Origin: Ulva prolifera
Taxonomy: Eukaryota; Chlorophyta; Ulvophyceae; Ulvales; Ulvaceae
Length of the DNA stretch: 64,000 nt
Direction: 5' to 3'
Assembly: GCA_023078555.1 (NCBI GenBank)
Contig: CM041196.1
Span: 2,728,001-2,792,000, forward strand
Below, piece after piece: positions 54,131 through 64,000 of this stretch. Every line of letters starts with the position of its first letter. The first letter of the stretch is position 1. A model generated the notes under the pieces. That model was not told the DNA's origin. It saw only the letters and a list, made by a program, of their open reading frames with translations, and ran no database searches. Position numbers and translations under genes: made by a program.

Positions 54131-54870
54131 GTGTGCGTTGGAGATGTGTGCGAACCAGGCCACGCCATGGTCTGCAAGAATGTGGCAAAGGAGACCCAGA
54201 TGCGCCATGATAACCTGGCTCGTGCCTTGCGCCTGGTCGCCTGTTACACCGGACTGCGGTCTGCCCTGGAGCCGCTCTACCGTGCCCTCGCGAGGGGCGC
54301 GCGTGTTGAGCTGAATCGCCGCGGGGACATCGTCGTGGTCATGCCGCGCCTGGAGATGGCGGCCGTGTACGTCGTGGTCACACATGCGCCGGCGGCCTCA
54401 TACGTGGCCGCTGCGGCGCGGGAGACGGGTGCGACGGCGGAGCAGGCGGAGGACAGGAAGCGGGACCGCTTCCGGCGGGACGTGCCTGACCATGCCGCGT
54501 TCCGATTTGTTCCGTTTGCAGTGGAATCATGTGGCTTCATGGGCAAGGCTGCCGTGAGGTTCGTCGGTCAGTTGGGGGATGTGGCCGCTGCCAGTGGGCG
54601 CATCTCCAAAGGCGCGTTTGTCCAGTGGGCGCTGCGGGTGTTGTCGGTGTCATTGCAGCGTGGCAATCCGGATATGTATCGGAAGTCTGGGCTTGTCATC
54701 TCTCGGGAGCAGGGGTTGCGGTATGATGCGGGCCTGGAGGACGCGATGCTGCCGGACTGAGTTGTGCGTGCGGTTGTTGTGTTCGTGTGTGTGTGAGTGT
54801 ATGTTGATGTTGATGCGGATGAGATTCGGTTTCAGTGTTTGTTTTCTCCCGTTCACTCTTTTGTAATGCG
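54131..54870 (+). mobile_element. LINE fragment: C-terminal ORF2 and 3' untranslated region
   Basis: A frame to the stop at 54758-54760 has RHDNLARALRLVA, YVVVTHAPAASYVAAA, a charged RKRDRFRRD stretch and FRFVPFAVESCGFMGKAAVR, the order seen at the C-terminus of many plant and algal LINE ORF2 proteins. The polymerase core is absent, so it is 5'-truncated and inactive. The 3' trailer is G/T-rich and ends at TTTTGTAATG, with a TGTAA signal at 54862-54866. Confidence 0.72.
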
Positions 54871-57800
54871 TTGGAGATTCGCAGCGCGCGTGCGATGTGG
54901 CCACATCCATCTGATGAGGCCCTTTGGCAAGGCCGAAACATGTTACAACGTTAATAATTATGCCTGTCGGTGATGTTCATGTAATACAGCATATGATATC
55001 AACCAGTGAACTTTCTACATCAGTACACATCCATCGACTGCGCCCTTGGCGGCAGCAGATACAGCTACATGCATCGGAAATCGCTGGGCGGCAGTATTGG
55101 ATACCGCACGTGCGCACGGGCACATGGCGATGGGAGATCGCAGCAAGCGCGCGCTGCGATATGGGCGTGATCGTGGCTGGAGTTCGAGATTCGAAGCCAA
55201 CGTCGTCGTACACATGCAGCCCCGACTCGCGCAGCATACACGGTGCGCACACATGCAGCGCACAGCTCACGTTGCGTACCGGCTTCGAGGAGGTGCCAGC
55301 GTGCGTGAATATGCCACAGGCGCCGTGCCCTTGCATGGCAGCCACCTTAAGATCAGGTACCTTAACTGGTACCAACCAGTCGAGGAGCGAAACGAGGTGA
55401 ATGTCGTAGCTACACGCAACTGTGGTTTCGAGAATTCATCTATGAGGCCCGAGGTGTTTCAGCGGGGGACGTTATAATGATTGAACAGCAGGCATCGCGC
55501 AACACCACAGCATACGATGGACAGCTCTGATCAAACCAAACTACAGGGGCAATGGCCGTGAATAACAAGCACGGTAGCTGCAAGAGCTATCTCAACACCC
55601 GGACTTGCATTACATGTGAGTCCACAGAATCATGTTGGGTAGGCTACTGGTAGGCTGACCAGCTGCACCTCGCCATGGGGAAATCACATCCCAGAATTGT
55701 CAACACAAACACAGTTCCGCACAATAGTTGTTTTCAGAGTCCCAGTGTCAACAGACATCACATGAAGGTATGCTGACGACGCTTTGACACTGAGTTTGGA
55801 AAAGGGCACACAGAGACGCAAAATAACACCAAGGGAGGCTATATGCCAGTAAAACATCAAAAGAAGCATCATAGAACGAGTTTGGGGACGGTTGGGGAAG
55901 AATTTCGAGGTTTGGGGAACAAATCGGCGACTTTGGGCGATCCTCCCCAAACCTCCGAGATTAATCAGCCATTCTGTTCATTTAATCTAAATAATACTCA
56001 AAGTGTTCCCCAATCGATCAAAATCGTCGTCGATTTCGCGCGCCCTCACCGGGACCACTTCAAAGCGGGAGTGCATGACCCCCTTATGCAGTCAGACGCG
56101 CTCGGACAACCACGGCGCTTGCTGTGGACCCAAGCCGTCTGACCACACACCGCCTGTTCGCTCTTGTGTAATCGCACATGGCAGCGTGGGTTTCACGCCA
56201 CCGGCACACAGCAATACCCACGGCGGTGGCATTTCGAATGGCGCAGCCAAAGCTACATAGCTCTCGTGGAGGCGGGCGGAGCTAGCTACTGCCAGCGAGC
56301 ATTTTTGTTCTTACAAAAGAGCTACAACAGAGTGAACGGCCAGCTACAGCCAGCGAGCATGTCAGCAGGCACTGGATCAGGGCGAGTGCAGCGCTGTGCA
56401 CATGCACACGAGCTCGGCGATGGCCACGCCGCGGCCTGCAGCGACCGCATGAAGTGACCAAACTTCTTCGAGCGTCAGAAAACCTCTCTGCGGAACCAGA
56501 GACGGCTTTGCGGCTGCATGCATGCGGGCCAGCGCCCAGGATGCAGCGAGATCTACATTAACCACGCGCCAACGCCTCGGTACATGCAAACGAGAGAAGA
56601 TCGAGCGCAGGGCGCAGATCAGGCGTCAACTGCTGCAGGAACAAGGCAGACTGTGTCTCTAGACGAGACCTGCAAGCACACCTGTGCTGTGAGGGGCCCT
56701 CAGGCTAGCATCACTCCATGCGGCCATCCTCATGCTGTGTGACCAGTTGAATCTTCAACTGGGCCCTAATGGCCCACTGGCAGGGCCCTGTCGTGCCATC
56801 TTGACCCAGACTGCAGCCTTGCCTGCACACTCATCACACATGTCACTGTACAGTACTTGCAGGCATGCACATGATCTCATGCAGGCATGGTCTCATGCAG
56901 CAGGCTCGTGGCGGCACATGTGCTCTCATGCAGGCTGCTGCATGTACATGGCTGCTTCAGCAGCCAATCGATGTACCTGTCAGGTTTGTGCAAGCTTAAG
57001 CCAGAGCTCAATGATCGGGGTACACTGCATCTGCATGCCATGGCATGCCATGACATGCGCTTAACTAATCCTACAACATGCAGACACTGTTGAGTTTGAA
57101 CCTGATGTGACTGCAAGAGCTCAGGTAGTGCTTTGAAGGCTTTGTGCGTCTCTGGACATCAGCAGTGCTACGTGTCGCCATGGGCTGATGCTGGGATACA
57201 GCCCCGGAACAGTATGGCTCGCTGTGGCAGGGCTGATGTCCTGCCACATCAGCATGAGATTTTCATAAGATTTCCATACCACTGTTGCTGTGCGATTCAG
57301 AGATTCAGCTGCAGATCGGGCTGTACTGCGATCGAGCGCAGCAGAGGTGAGCCCATCGAAGCTAATGGGGGCTGCTGCAGCATGCAGCGAGTTACACGTG
57401 AATTGCAGAGAATACAGTTGGTGAATTGCAGAGACTGCAGTTGAGATATACTATCTATGAAAGAATCGGAAAGGGCTCCAAAAGGGGGGCTGCAGGTCTA
57501 CCATGTGGTGTTCGATCGACTGTGGGCCTCTGGCAATCCGCTGTTGATTTTTGGTGATTTACTATGTACATACACCGCAGGGCGTGTGCGCGGGCGTGGT
57601 GTTCCTTTTGTTCCTTTTGCAGTCGCACGGCACGTGCCCGTGTACATGGATATGGTAGAATGGCTGTAGGCACATGGTCAGGAGGGTATCTGGCCATGGC
57701 TGCAGTTCCTGGTGGCCCCATGCCAGCTCAAGCGCCTACAGAGGCTGAATTTGACATGGTTGGTCTGAAAGTGAGGGCTGTTGGACGAAGACGCTCCGTG

Positions 57801-59492
57801 GAGGAGTCACCTGGCCGTCAAAGCACGACCGATCTGGAGATATTTTCCGCGAAGATATGACGTTATGCACCGACGTTGATGCGGTGGCCAGACACTTTGT
57901 GATATGAACCGCATGTGATTAGCTAATGGAGCTGCCGCTGCCTGCAGATGGAACCTCGAGTCGACGTTATGTGAACTGTCGGGAACGAGTTCAACAAGTT
58001 GCTTTAATGACTGGATTATGGGGATCCTCTTCGCTTCGGCGCCGCTTTCCTTGCTGCGGATACTCGGACAGCCCCCGATATGCCGGCATTTTGTGATACG
58101 ATTGGTGCATGTGCCCCCATTTTGGGATACGATTGGTGCATGTGCATGGCGGGCAAGCGCAGCATGCATGTTGCTAGGCCGCGACACATTCTGGCCGGGT
58201 GAGTCCTTCGTGCTTTTTTTGTCGCTTTTCTACGCCGGTGGATTTCTTTTTATGAGAATTTCAATTTCCGTCAACAGGGTGCCAACGCCGATCAAGCTGC
58301 ACGCCGAAGGAGCAAGTCATGTGGGCTATGAAGCTTGCAAGCTGACAACACCCACCGGACTATGCGACGACATCAGATTATTGTAATAATGCTTACGCTA
58401 AACTACTAGCCGGGCTGATGCAGACAATTCCACGGGCGCGCGTCTGCACGAGTACGTGTATCGTAGGTGTTTAGAAGTTTGTTCGCGCAAGAAGCAGGTG
58501 CGCTGCCTGGATTTGCGGTGCGGTCCTGCTGTTTCTCCTGGCGAGGCCCAACTCCGCTTTGGTCACCGCTACGGCAAACACCGTCACTTATGAGTGCCCG
58601 GTGGGGATGATGTGAGACGCGGTCAACGGCGCGATGAGGCCCAGCACCCGCGTGACGGGAAGTAGCGTGCACGAATATGCCTTTATGCAGCTCTACATCT
58701 GTCTTATAGCCTTGTGATCGCTGCCAGCGGGCACAAGGATGCGAGCTGTTTTGTGGTGATCATGCACCTGGATGCACCTGCAACCATCGTGCGCTGTCCA
58801 CATGGCCGATAATCGCACACTCTGCTCCTCATATCTGCTCAGTGGTAGTTGCATACTTTGATTGACATCGGGGGGACCATCCCTGCGTCTGCAACATCCA
58901 CGGACTGTGACGAGTTGCAACGCATTGTGCAGCCAGCTGGATCTCGCACGACGTCTCATGAACAACCACTCGTTGCTCAAAAGCCCTTGTACCACAAACT
59001 CGGTGTCGAAGAGGCCGGTCGCACGACCGTGGTGGGAATGTGGCCCAGACAGTGGAAACCCCTCGGCCAAAGCAATGCCACAATTGAGTTATGATATATC
59101 TCGAGATACAGTGGTGTCAAAACTGCTGCTTGCTTCTCACCCGGTGACCCCTTGCCTGCTGTGTCATGCATTATCTTTCCACAGCTGTTCGACTTCCAAC
59201 AGTGCAGCACTTTACGTGCGGACAAAGGACAAAGTACAGCAACAGCAGCAGCGACTGTGTCATCAACAAAAAGGTAAAAGCCACAAAGCCAGACTTAGTT
59301 CACTTGACGAATTCAAACACAGTAGCAGTCCATGTTACACTGTTAGTTTCATAACCATAGCACTCGAGGCCAGCAGTGCAGCCACATTAGAGGCTGTCAG
59401 CAATCAACAGAGCCACCACAATCAGTGACGCTGACCCGCGTCTTCTACCCACCTTCACGTGTCTGCAAATCAAGGCCAAGGACGCTGCCCCA
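54871..59492. other. Gene-poor stretch, no gene supported
   Basis: Short frames on both strands without recognisable motifs. A 28-base tandem pair (GATACGATTGGTGCATGTGC core) lies at about 58095-58143. TTTGGGGA-type motifs at 55880-55925 face CTCCCCAAACCTCCGAG at 55942-55962 as an imperfect inverted repeat. A FVPFAV-like frame at 57600-57625 could be a LINE relic but is too short to claim. Confidence 0.35.
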
Positions 59493-60631
59493 TCAGCTCG
59501 CCTGCGCGCTCTCCTTGCCGGCTGCTGGAGCGCCATACACCCTCAGCTTCGCGTCTTCGCCACCCGTTGCAATCGAAAGCGCGCCTCCCTCGTCCCCGCC
59601 CCACCCCACAGCCAGCAGCTTGCTTCCGGAGCAGTCATCGTACGCCACGAGGGGCACCGCGGAGCGCATGTCCCACAGCCGCAGCAGGCCGTCATGTGCG
59701 GCCGACGTGACCTGGACGTTGGTCCGGGCGGCCCGCGGCTGCCGCGACCGGGCCGCCGTGGCCCTTGAAGACCCGCAGCGCCTGCAGCAACTCCCACACA
59801 CTCTCAGACCCTGCGAGTTGCACACGGCATGACTGCCGCGCACACACGCTCTCTCAGCCCCCCCGCACCGCCAACTCCAGAACGCCCCCGCATTGTGGAG
59901 TTGTCAAGGTCCCGATGGACACGGCTATGTTGTCATGCATACATGCGTGCATACGTCTGCTGTGTGGAAGGAACTCTGCTGTGTGGAAGCGCATGCTGTT
60001 TCATGCATACATGCGTACATACGTCACAACGCGGCGTGCAGCAGAACTGCGCCATCCGGTCCTGCTATTTCAAAAGCTACCTCTTGTGTAAATCAGTGGT
60101 CTGTGTCCACGTCAGCCCTCCATGCTGCAGGGACTGGCGCGACTAATGGGCACAAGCCCATGAAGGGGGACACATGCACGCACACGTCACAAGAGTCAGC
60201 AGCAGCAGCACTATGCGTTCACTCCACCTGAATCGATTGGACTTGTCGAGTAACTATGTACTCACAGAGGTAGAAAGTTCACCGGTGGATGCTACATTAC
60301 AAGCCGACCACAGGCCGACACGTGCACAGCGGCATGCGCGCATGAGCCACATGCATGTATGCCATCACGGCCACAGCGGTCGCACCAGGGTCTCGGAGGA
60401 GCGGGGGGCTTGGCGGGGGTCCCACCAGCGCAGGGAGCCGTCGGCGCCGCCGGCCACGAGCACCGCGGCGCGGCCGCTGCCCTCCCGCGGCGCAGCGCAG
60501 CACAGCAGCGCCTTACCGGTGGCCATCGTCTCGACCGCGACGCCGGCGGTCACGTCCCAGCGCTTCATCAAGTGGTCGAGGGAGGCGGAGTAGAGGTGGT
60601 ACTGGCCGGCCCACGCGAGCCCGGTCACCGC
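59493..60631 (-). CDS. WDR12/YTM1-like WD40 protein, 5'-incomplete with frameshift
   Basis: Exon 60631-60386 (82 codons) has HLYSASLDHLMKRWDV, a conserved GKALLC stretch and AGGADGSLRWWDPR, as in WDR12, which works with BOP1 and PES1 in 60S ribosome maturation. A following exon ends at 59493 and has TSAAHDGLLRLWDMRS and ATGGEDAKLRVYG. Between them ALRVFKGHGGPVA reads in one frame (acceptor GCTGCAG at about 59781) while TNVQVTSAAHDG reads in another, so one base seems gained near 59718-59728. The N-terminal NLE domain and first repeats are not in the window; repeat R2 begins 152 bases upstream. It may be a broken copy, or an assembly error in a gene whose front lies further right. Confidence 0.7.
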
Positions 60632-61330
60632 CTGCACAGTCGCACAACGTGACACGTTAGCATGCGGGACGGCTGCTCTGTGGTTGCATACACCAATCAG
60701 AGCACAGGGGGTCGTCTCGAGACAGTCACAGCATACGCAAGCAATGCACTTGCCTCTGATGTTTCATAGGCATGACAACAACCATAAGTTATGAAAACAA
60801 ACGTTGAAGGTGAGGTTTTTTGTTTGTTTTTCGTCGTTTGGCACGCTGACAACCACGATTGTCAAACGTCGGTGCATGGTGCGTGGCACTACTAGTACGC
60901 TGGCACCCCCCTAGCCACTGAAGCCTGCTCACCGTTTACGGACACGCCGAGCGTGCAGAACAGCACACGCATTGTAAAGCGATGGGCAATTGCTCAGGTG
61001 ATGAAGCGTGATTGTAAGGGACAGGTGTACATATGGGATCTTCAAATCCGATGAATCAATTGGGCAATATTGAGGGCCGGTTGATGCTTAAAACGATTTA
61101 TGATCATGGCCATGGCCAGGTGCTATCCTACAAACCATGGCCAGGTGCTATCCTCTGCAAAGACCCTCCACATCCTGCTCTTAAGCAACGGCATCAGCAG
61201 CAAGGCCCGGGCATACAGAAGGCACTGGCGAACCTAATTATAATGGCGGAGAAATATGTAGCAATGAATGGTGTTGAAGTCGTGACCGCTCGCGCCGCCA
61301 GTGCAGCTGGCGGGTGGTTGCAACTGTGCA

Positions 61331-61776
61331 GGTAGCGTAGGTTTAGCACTTAAGAGCCTCCTTTAGGGGGGGGTCCAGGCGGGACGGGCTGGGGATTGGG
61401 GATTGGGGGTCTGGGTTTGCGGGTGGGCGGGATTGTGTCGGATGCTGGGCGGGGTGGGCTTTGCTGGGGGAGGCTGGGGCCTCTCCGGGGGGGTGGTTGT
61501 TGGTGGCTCGGTGTGTTGGGCTTCGGGGCCTCGGCTGCGTGTGCTTTCGGGGCTCTGGCGCCGCGCTTGTAGGCGGGGGGTGAGTGCGGGCGGGCGTGCG
61601 GTTGTGGGTGTGGGGTGTGGGGCCTTGTGTGGTTGTGTGGCTGTGGCAAGCGCAGGTGCTCAACATGCGTGCGTGTGATGACGTGTGCTGCGTGTGGCTG
61701 GTTGAGTGGGTGTGCGGTTCCTCTGGTTGCTGCTCGCCAAGCTACCTGCCTTGCTTTCTTTGTCCTTGTAACACAG
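61331..61776 (+). mobile_element. Short non-autonomous element, copy 2
   Basis: Matches 44383-44842 from GGTAGCGTAGGTTTAGCACT to CCTTGTAACACAG; the central poly(G) is reduced to seven bases here. Confidence 0.65.
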
Positions 61777-62304
61777 AGATACCGTATTTGCAGTGATTGC
61801 AAACAGAGCTCTCCCGATCACTCCCTGTGCACACACACATGTGTTGACTTGAGATTGCCACACGTTGTACGTCATATCAGGGTTCGAGGCTGCAATGCCG
61901 TGGTGTCCTACATCCACTGCACATCCACATGTACTCATTCGGTATGAGGATGCATACGGCTCTGGGAGAGTTGTACATCAATCTACACGCCCTATTGGAT
62001 ATGGCTATGTGCATATTTAAAGCTCATCATAGGCGTTCCGCCGCTAGCGCTTCTCCGAGTCCTGAGCCCGGCACTGCTCCTAGCAACCTGATGCTGCACA
62101 AGCCCTCTGCACACGCTGCGAAGCTCGCAGATGAACAGGCTCGACCGCCACTCCACTACCGCCATGGTTGCAACACCGCATACACATCACACGTGGAAGA
62201 AAACTGCTCGATCGGTCTCCCACGCTACGGATCTCCCCATTCGGAAAAGCTACAACCTCTCCCACATAACGGATCACAAGGCCTGCACTACACTGTGTTG
62301 GTGA

Positions 62305-62306
<2 letters not shown>

Positions 62307-62338
<32 letters not shown>
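62307..62338. repeat. Poly(C) tract, 32 bases
   Basis: The same position in R1 (about 45711) has only seven C, so this tract expanded after duplication. Confidence 0.97.
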
Positions 62339-62564
62339 TGGTCCAACATCCGGTGACAGTGGCCACCAGTGCAGGCACACATAAACAACTTGCTGTGATT
62401 GAAACATACAGTTTTGCCACCAGAGCAGCACGCGTTGCTCGCAAGCGCAGGCCTGCTGCGATGGCCCCCCTGCCGCGCGGCCGCCTGTAAGCCCGATGGC
62501 AATCCTACTAGTACTGCAGTCATGGACTCAACGTTAGTACTGGTACATACGTCTGTAACCCATG

Positions 62565-62720
62565 GCGCCCTTATTCCGCCCTTACCTCAATGTCGTTCCG
62601 CACTTATGCCGCCCTTATGCTCCGCCCTTATGGGGGGGGGATCGATCCGCTGATGTGTAAGGGCGGATTGTGTGCGGTCATGTATAAGTGCGGATTGTAT
62701 CATTGCGTAAGGGCGGACTG
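62565..62720. repeat. Cluster of CCGCCCTTA motifs in both orientations
   Basis: Several CCG(C)CCTTA(T/C) units on the left half face TAAGGGCGGA or TAAGTGCGGA units on the right half, an imperfect inverted arrangement. Confidence 0.6.
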
Positions 62721-62992
62721 AACTGACCCCTCGCGGCTTTCTTTTCCTCGTCTGCGTGGATTGCACGCCTGTTCACTGGTGATGCCTCGGCAATCACTGA
62801 AGTGCACTTTTGGGATCCACTGTAGCAAGCCGTTGCCAATTCCAAATAATTCCAAATAATTCCAAGTCCGTTCATGCACGCCACGGTGACGATCATCGCG
62901 CATGGGTCCAACACGTCAAGTGTCGTGCACTGGCAGTCTATGTCCAAGGCGTCTCCATCATATTCGTGCTTGCTCCAACGACAGCTGTAGAA

Positions 62993-63043
62993 GATGCCTT
63001 CTGCAAGAAGCGCTACCTTTTACAGCTTCTTGCAGAAGGCATC
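62993..63043. repeat. Perfect hairpin, 19-bp arms, 13-base loop
   Basis: GATGCCTTCTGCAAGAAGC at 62993-63011 is the exact reverse complement of 63025-63043. Confidence 0.95.
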
Positions 63044-63172
63044 CTTGTATCGACCCATGGTACCTTGCAAACATTACGCAGGCAACGTGTCATGATGATG
63101 ACGCCTGAACGTCATGACACGCGTCCATGGTTACTGCCGCTGCATGTGGGCGGTGCATGTGCTTCAGCAGTC

Positions 63173-63320
63173 TCGAGATGTCGGGGGTGCATTTTGGCAG
63201 CGTCAGACGCTGTCAAAATGCACCCTCGACATCTCGCTCCCAAAGAGTGCAAGCCCGAGATGTCGAGGGTGCATTTTGACAGCGTCATGACGCTGCCAAA
63301 ATGCACCCCCGACATCTCGA
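63173..63320. repeat. Long inverted repeat whose arms are themselves hairpins
   Basis: Arm 63173-63236 and arm 63256-63320 are reverse complements except for about one inserted base; spacer 19 bases. Each arm is also an imperfect palindrome around GCGTCAGACGC or GCGTCATGACGC, with GAGATGTCG at its outer edges. Confidence 0.95.
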
Positions 63321-64000
63321 TCGAATACCTACGGGCCCCGAGGGGACGTACCAGCCGTTGCGGGCAGCATTGCATGTCTCTTGCAACTTCATTGGACTCT
63401 GTGCCGTGATTCGGCGACCTGCGATCCATTGCCTTGTCAACATCGCACAGCAAGCAGCCATTGCGCCGAAGCTGGACAGCACATCAACCGGCCTACATAC
63501 TTGATGACAGTGTATGCATGTCATCTGGCCAGATACGTGATATGTGTGGGTGTGTGTGCGTGTACGAGTTCGATGGAGACACGCAACCGAGGGGACGTCG
63601 AGTTCTATGCTGCCATAACGACGGCGCATTGCGTAGACAGGTACATGCATCAAAGACTAATGGCATATACCAAATTATGCTACAATTGCTTCGGCAATGG
63701 GGCTGTGAACGATGGCGGAAACATTACACCGCCGACATGACCGGCACGGAGATACTTCGTACATTCGAACGGTTGCCATGGGTGCCACAAATGTTGAGAA
63801 ACCTGGAGTAGAGACTCAAGTTCCTAATGGTGATTAGGGCACAGGCTGTCGTGAGACTGTGCGGAACGCCGGCGGTTCAACAACCATGGCAAGTCTAGCG
63901 GGCCTGAGCGCCGCGCCAGTACACACACATATGCAACAGGTTCTGAAAGGACATAACATACCTTTGTTAATATGTTTCGCGTCGAGGATTGGCGGAGGCA
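63321..64000. other. Unassigned end of window
   Basis: A plus-strand frame reaching a stop at 63811 (ending WVPQMLRNLE) has a plausible protein composition but no recognised motif and no clear start; it is left unassigned. Confidence 0.25.

Larger units (their letters stand above)
60783..62549 (+). repeat. Dispersed repeat copy R2
   Basis: Counterpart of R1, about 1.77 kb, from CATAAGTTATG to TGGTACATA. It lacks the two insertions of R1. It carries a short element (61331-61776) at the same internal position as R1, so that element was in the common ancestor. Confidence 0.88.

Noticed and set aside
57457-57669. LINE ORF2 relic with a FVPFAV motif
   Set aside because: Only about six residues match; too short to support.

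Overview
The window looks like nuclear DNA of a GC-rich flagellated green alga (chlorophyte sense). This is inferred from: many short spliceosomal introns with GTG(C/T)G-type donors and TGCAG acceptors; UGUAA motifs 80-240 bases after several stop codons (the green-algal poly(A) signal); an intact kinesin-2 accessory subunit gene (KAP3, needed for flagella); and a fused HisH-HisF histidine gene with a possible plastid transit peptide. The species cannot be named from sequence alone. Most protein genes are on the minus strand. I joined exons by reading GT/AG sites and phases by hand.

Left part, 1-25.7 kb, holds ordinary cellular genes: an RBR/RING-type zinc protein (9-920, +); the signal peptidase subunit SEC11 (2444-3421, -); a DUF3605-like gene (4107-5058, +); KAP3 in nine exons (5753-11964, -); a TM9SF/nonaspanin membrane protein (12481-16600, -); two small unrecognised genes near 17.5-18.6 kb; a 230-bp CA microsatellite; and bifunctional imidazole glycerol phosphate synthase in six exons (21733-25740, -).

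Middle part, 26.2-46 kb, is mobile DNA. A tRNA-Ile(AAT) gene at 26240-26313 is abutted by a GC-rich left end, a TATA box, and one apparent 17-exon gene (28208-40448, +). That gene would encode about 2723 residues: a tyrosine-recombinase-like N-terminus, three tandem zinc-binding modules, and a PIF1-like helicase segment. I know of no described transposon with this architecture. Downstream are a nested repeat (R1, 42621-45934), a LINE fragment, short non-autonomous elements and homopolymer tracts.

Right part, 46.3-64 kb, holds a pentatricopeptide-repeat gene (46316-about 52065, -), LINE 3' fragments near 53-55 kb, a WDR12/YTM1-like gene that lacks its front and carries an apparent frameshift (59493-60631, -), a second repeat copy (R2, 60783-62549), and a nested long inverted repeat at 63173-63320. 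Long stretches between hold nothing I can support.
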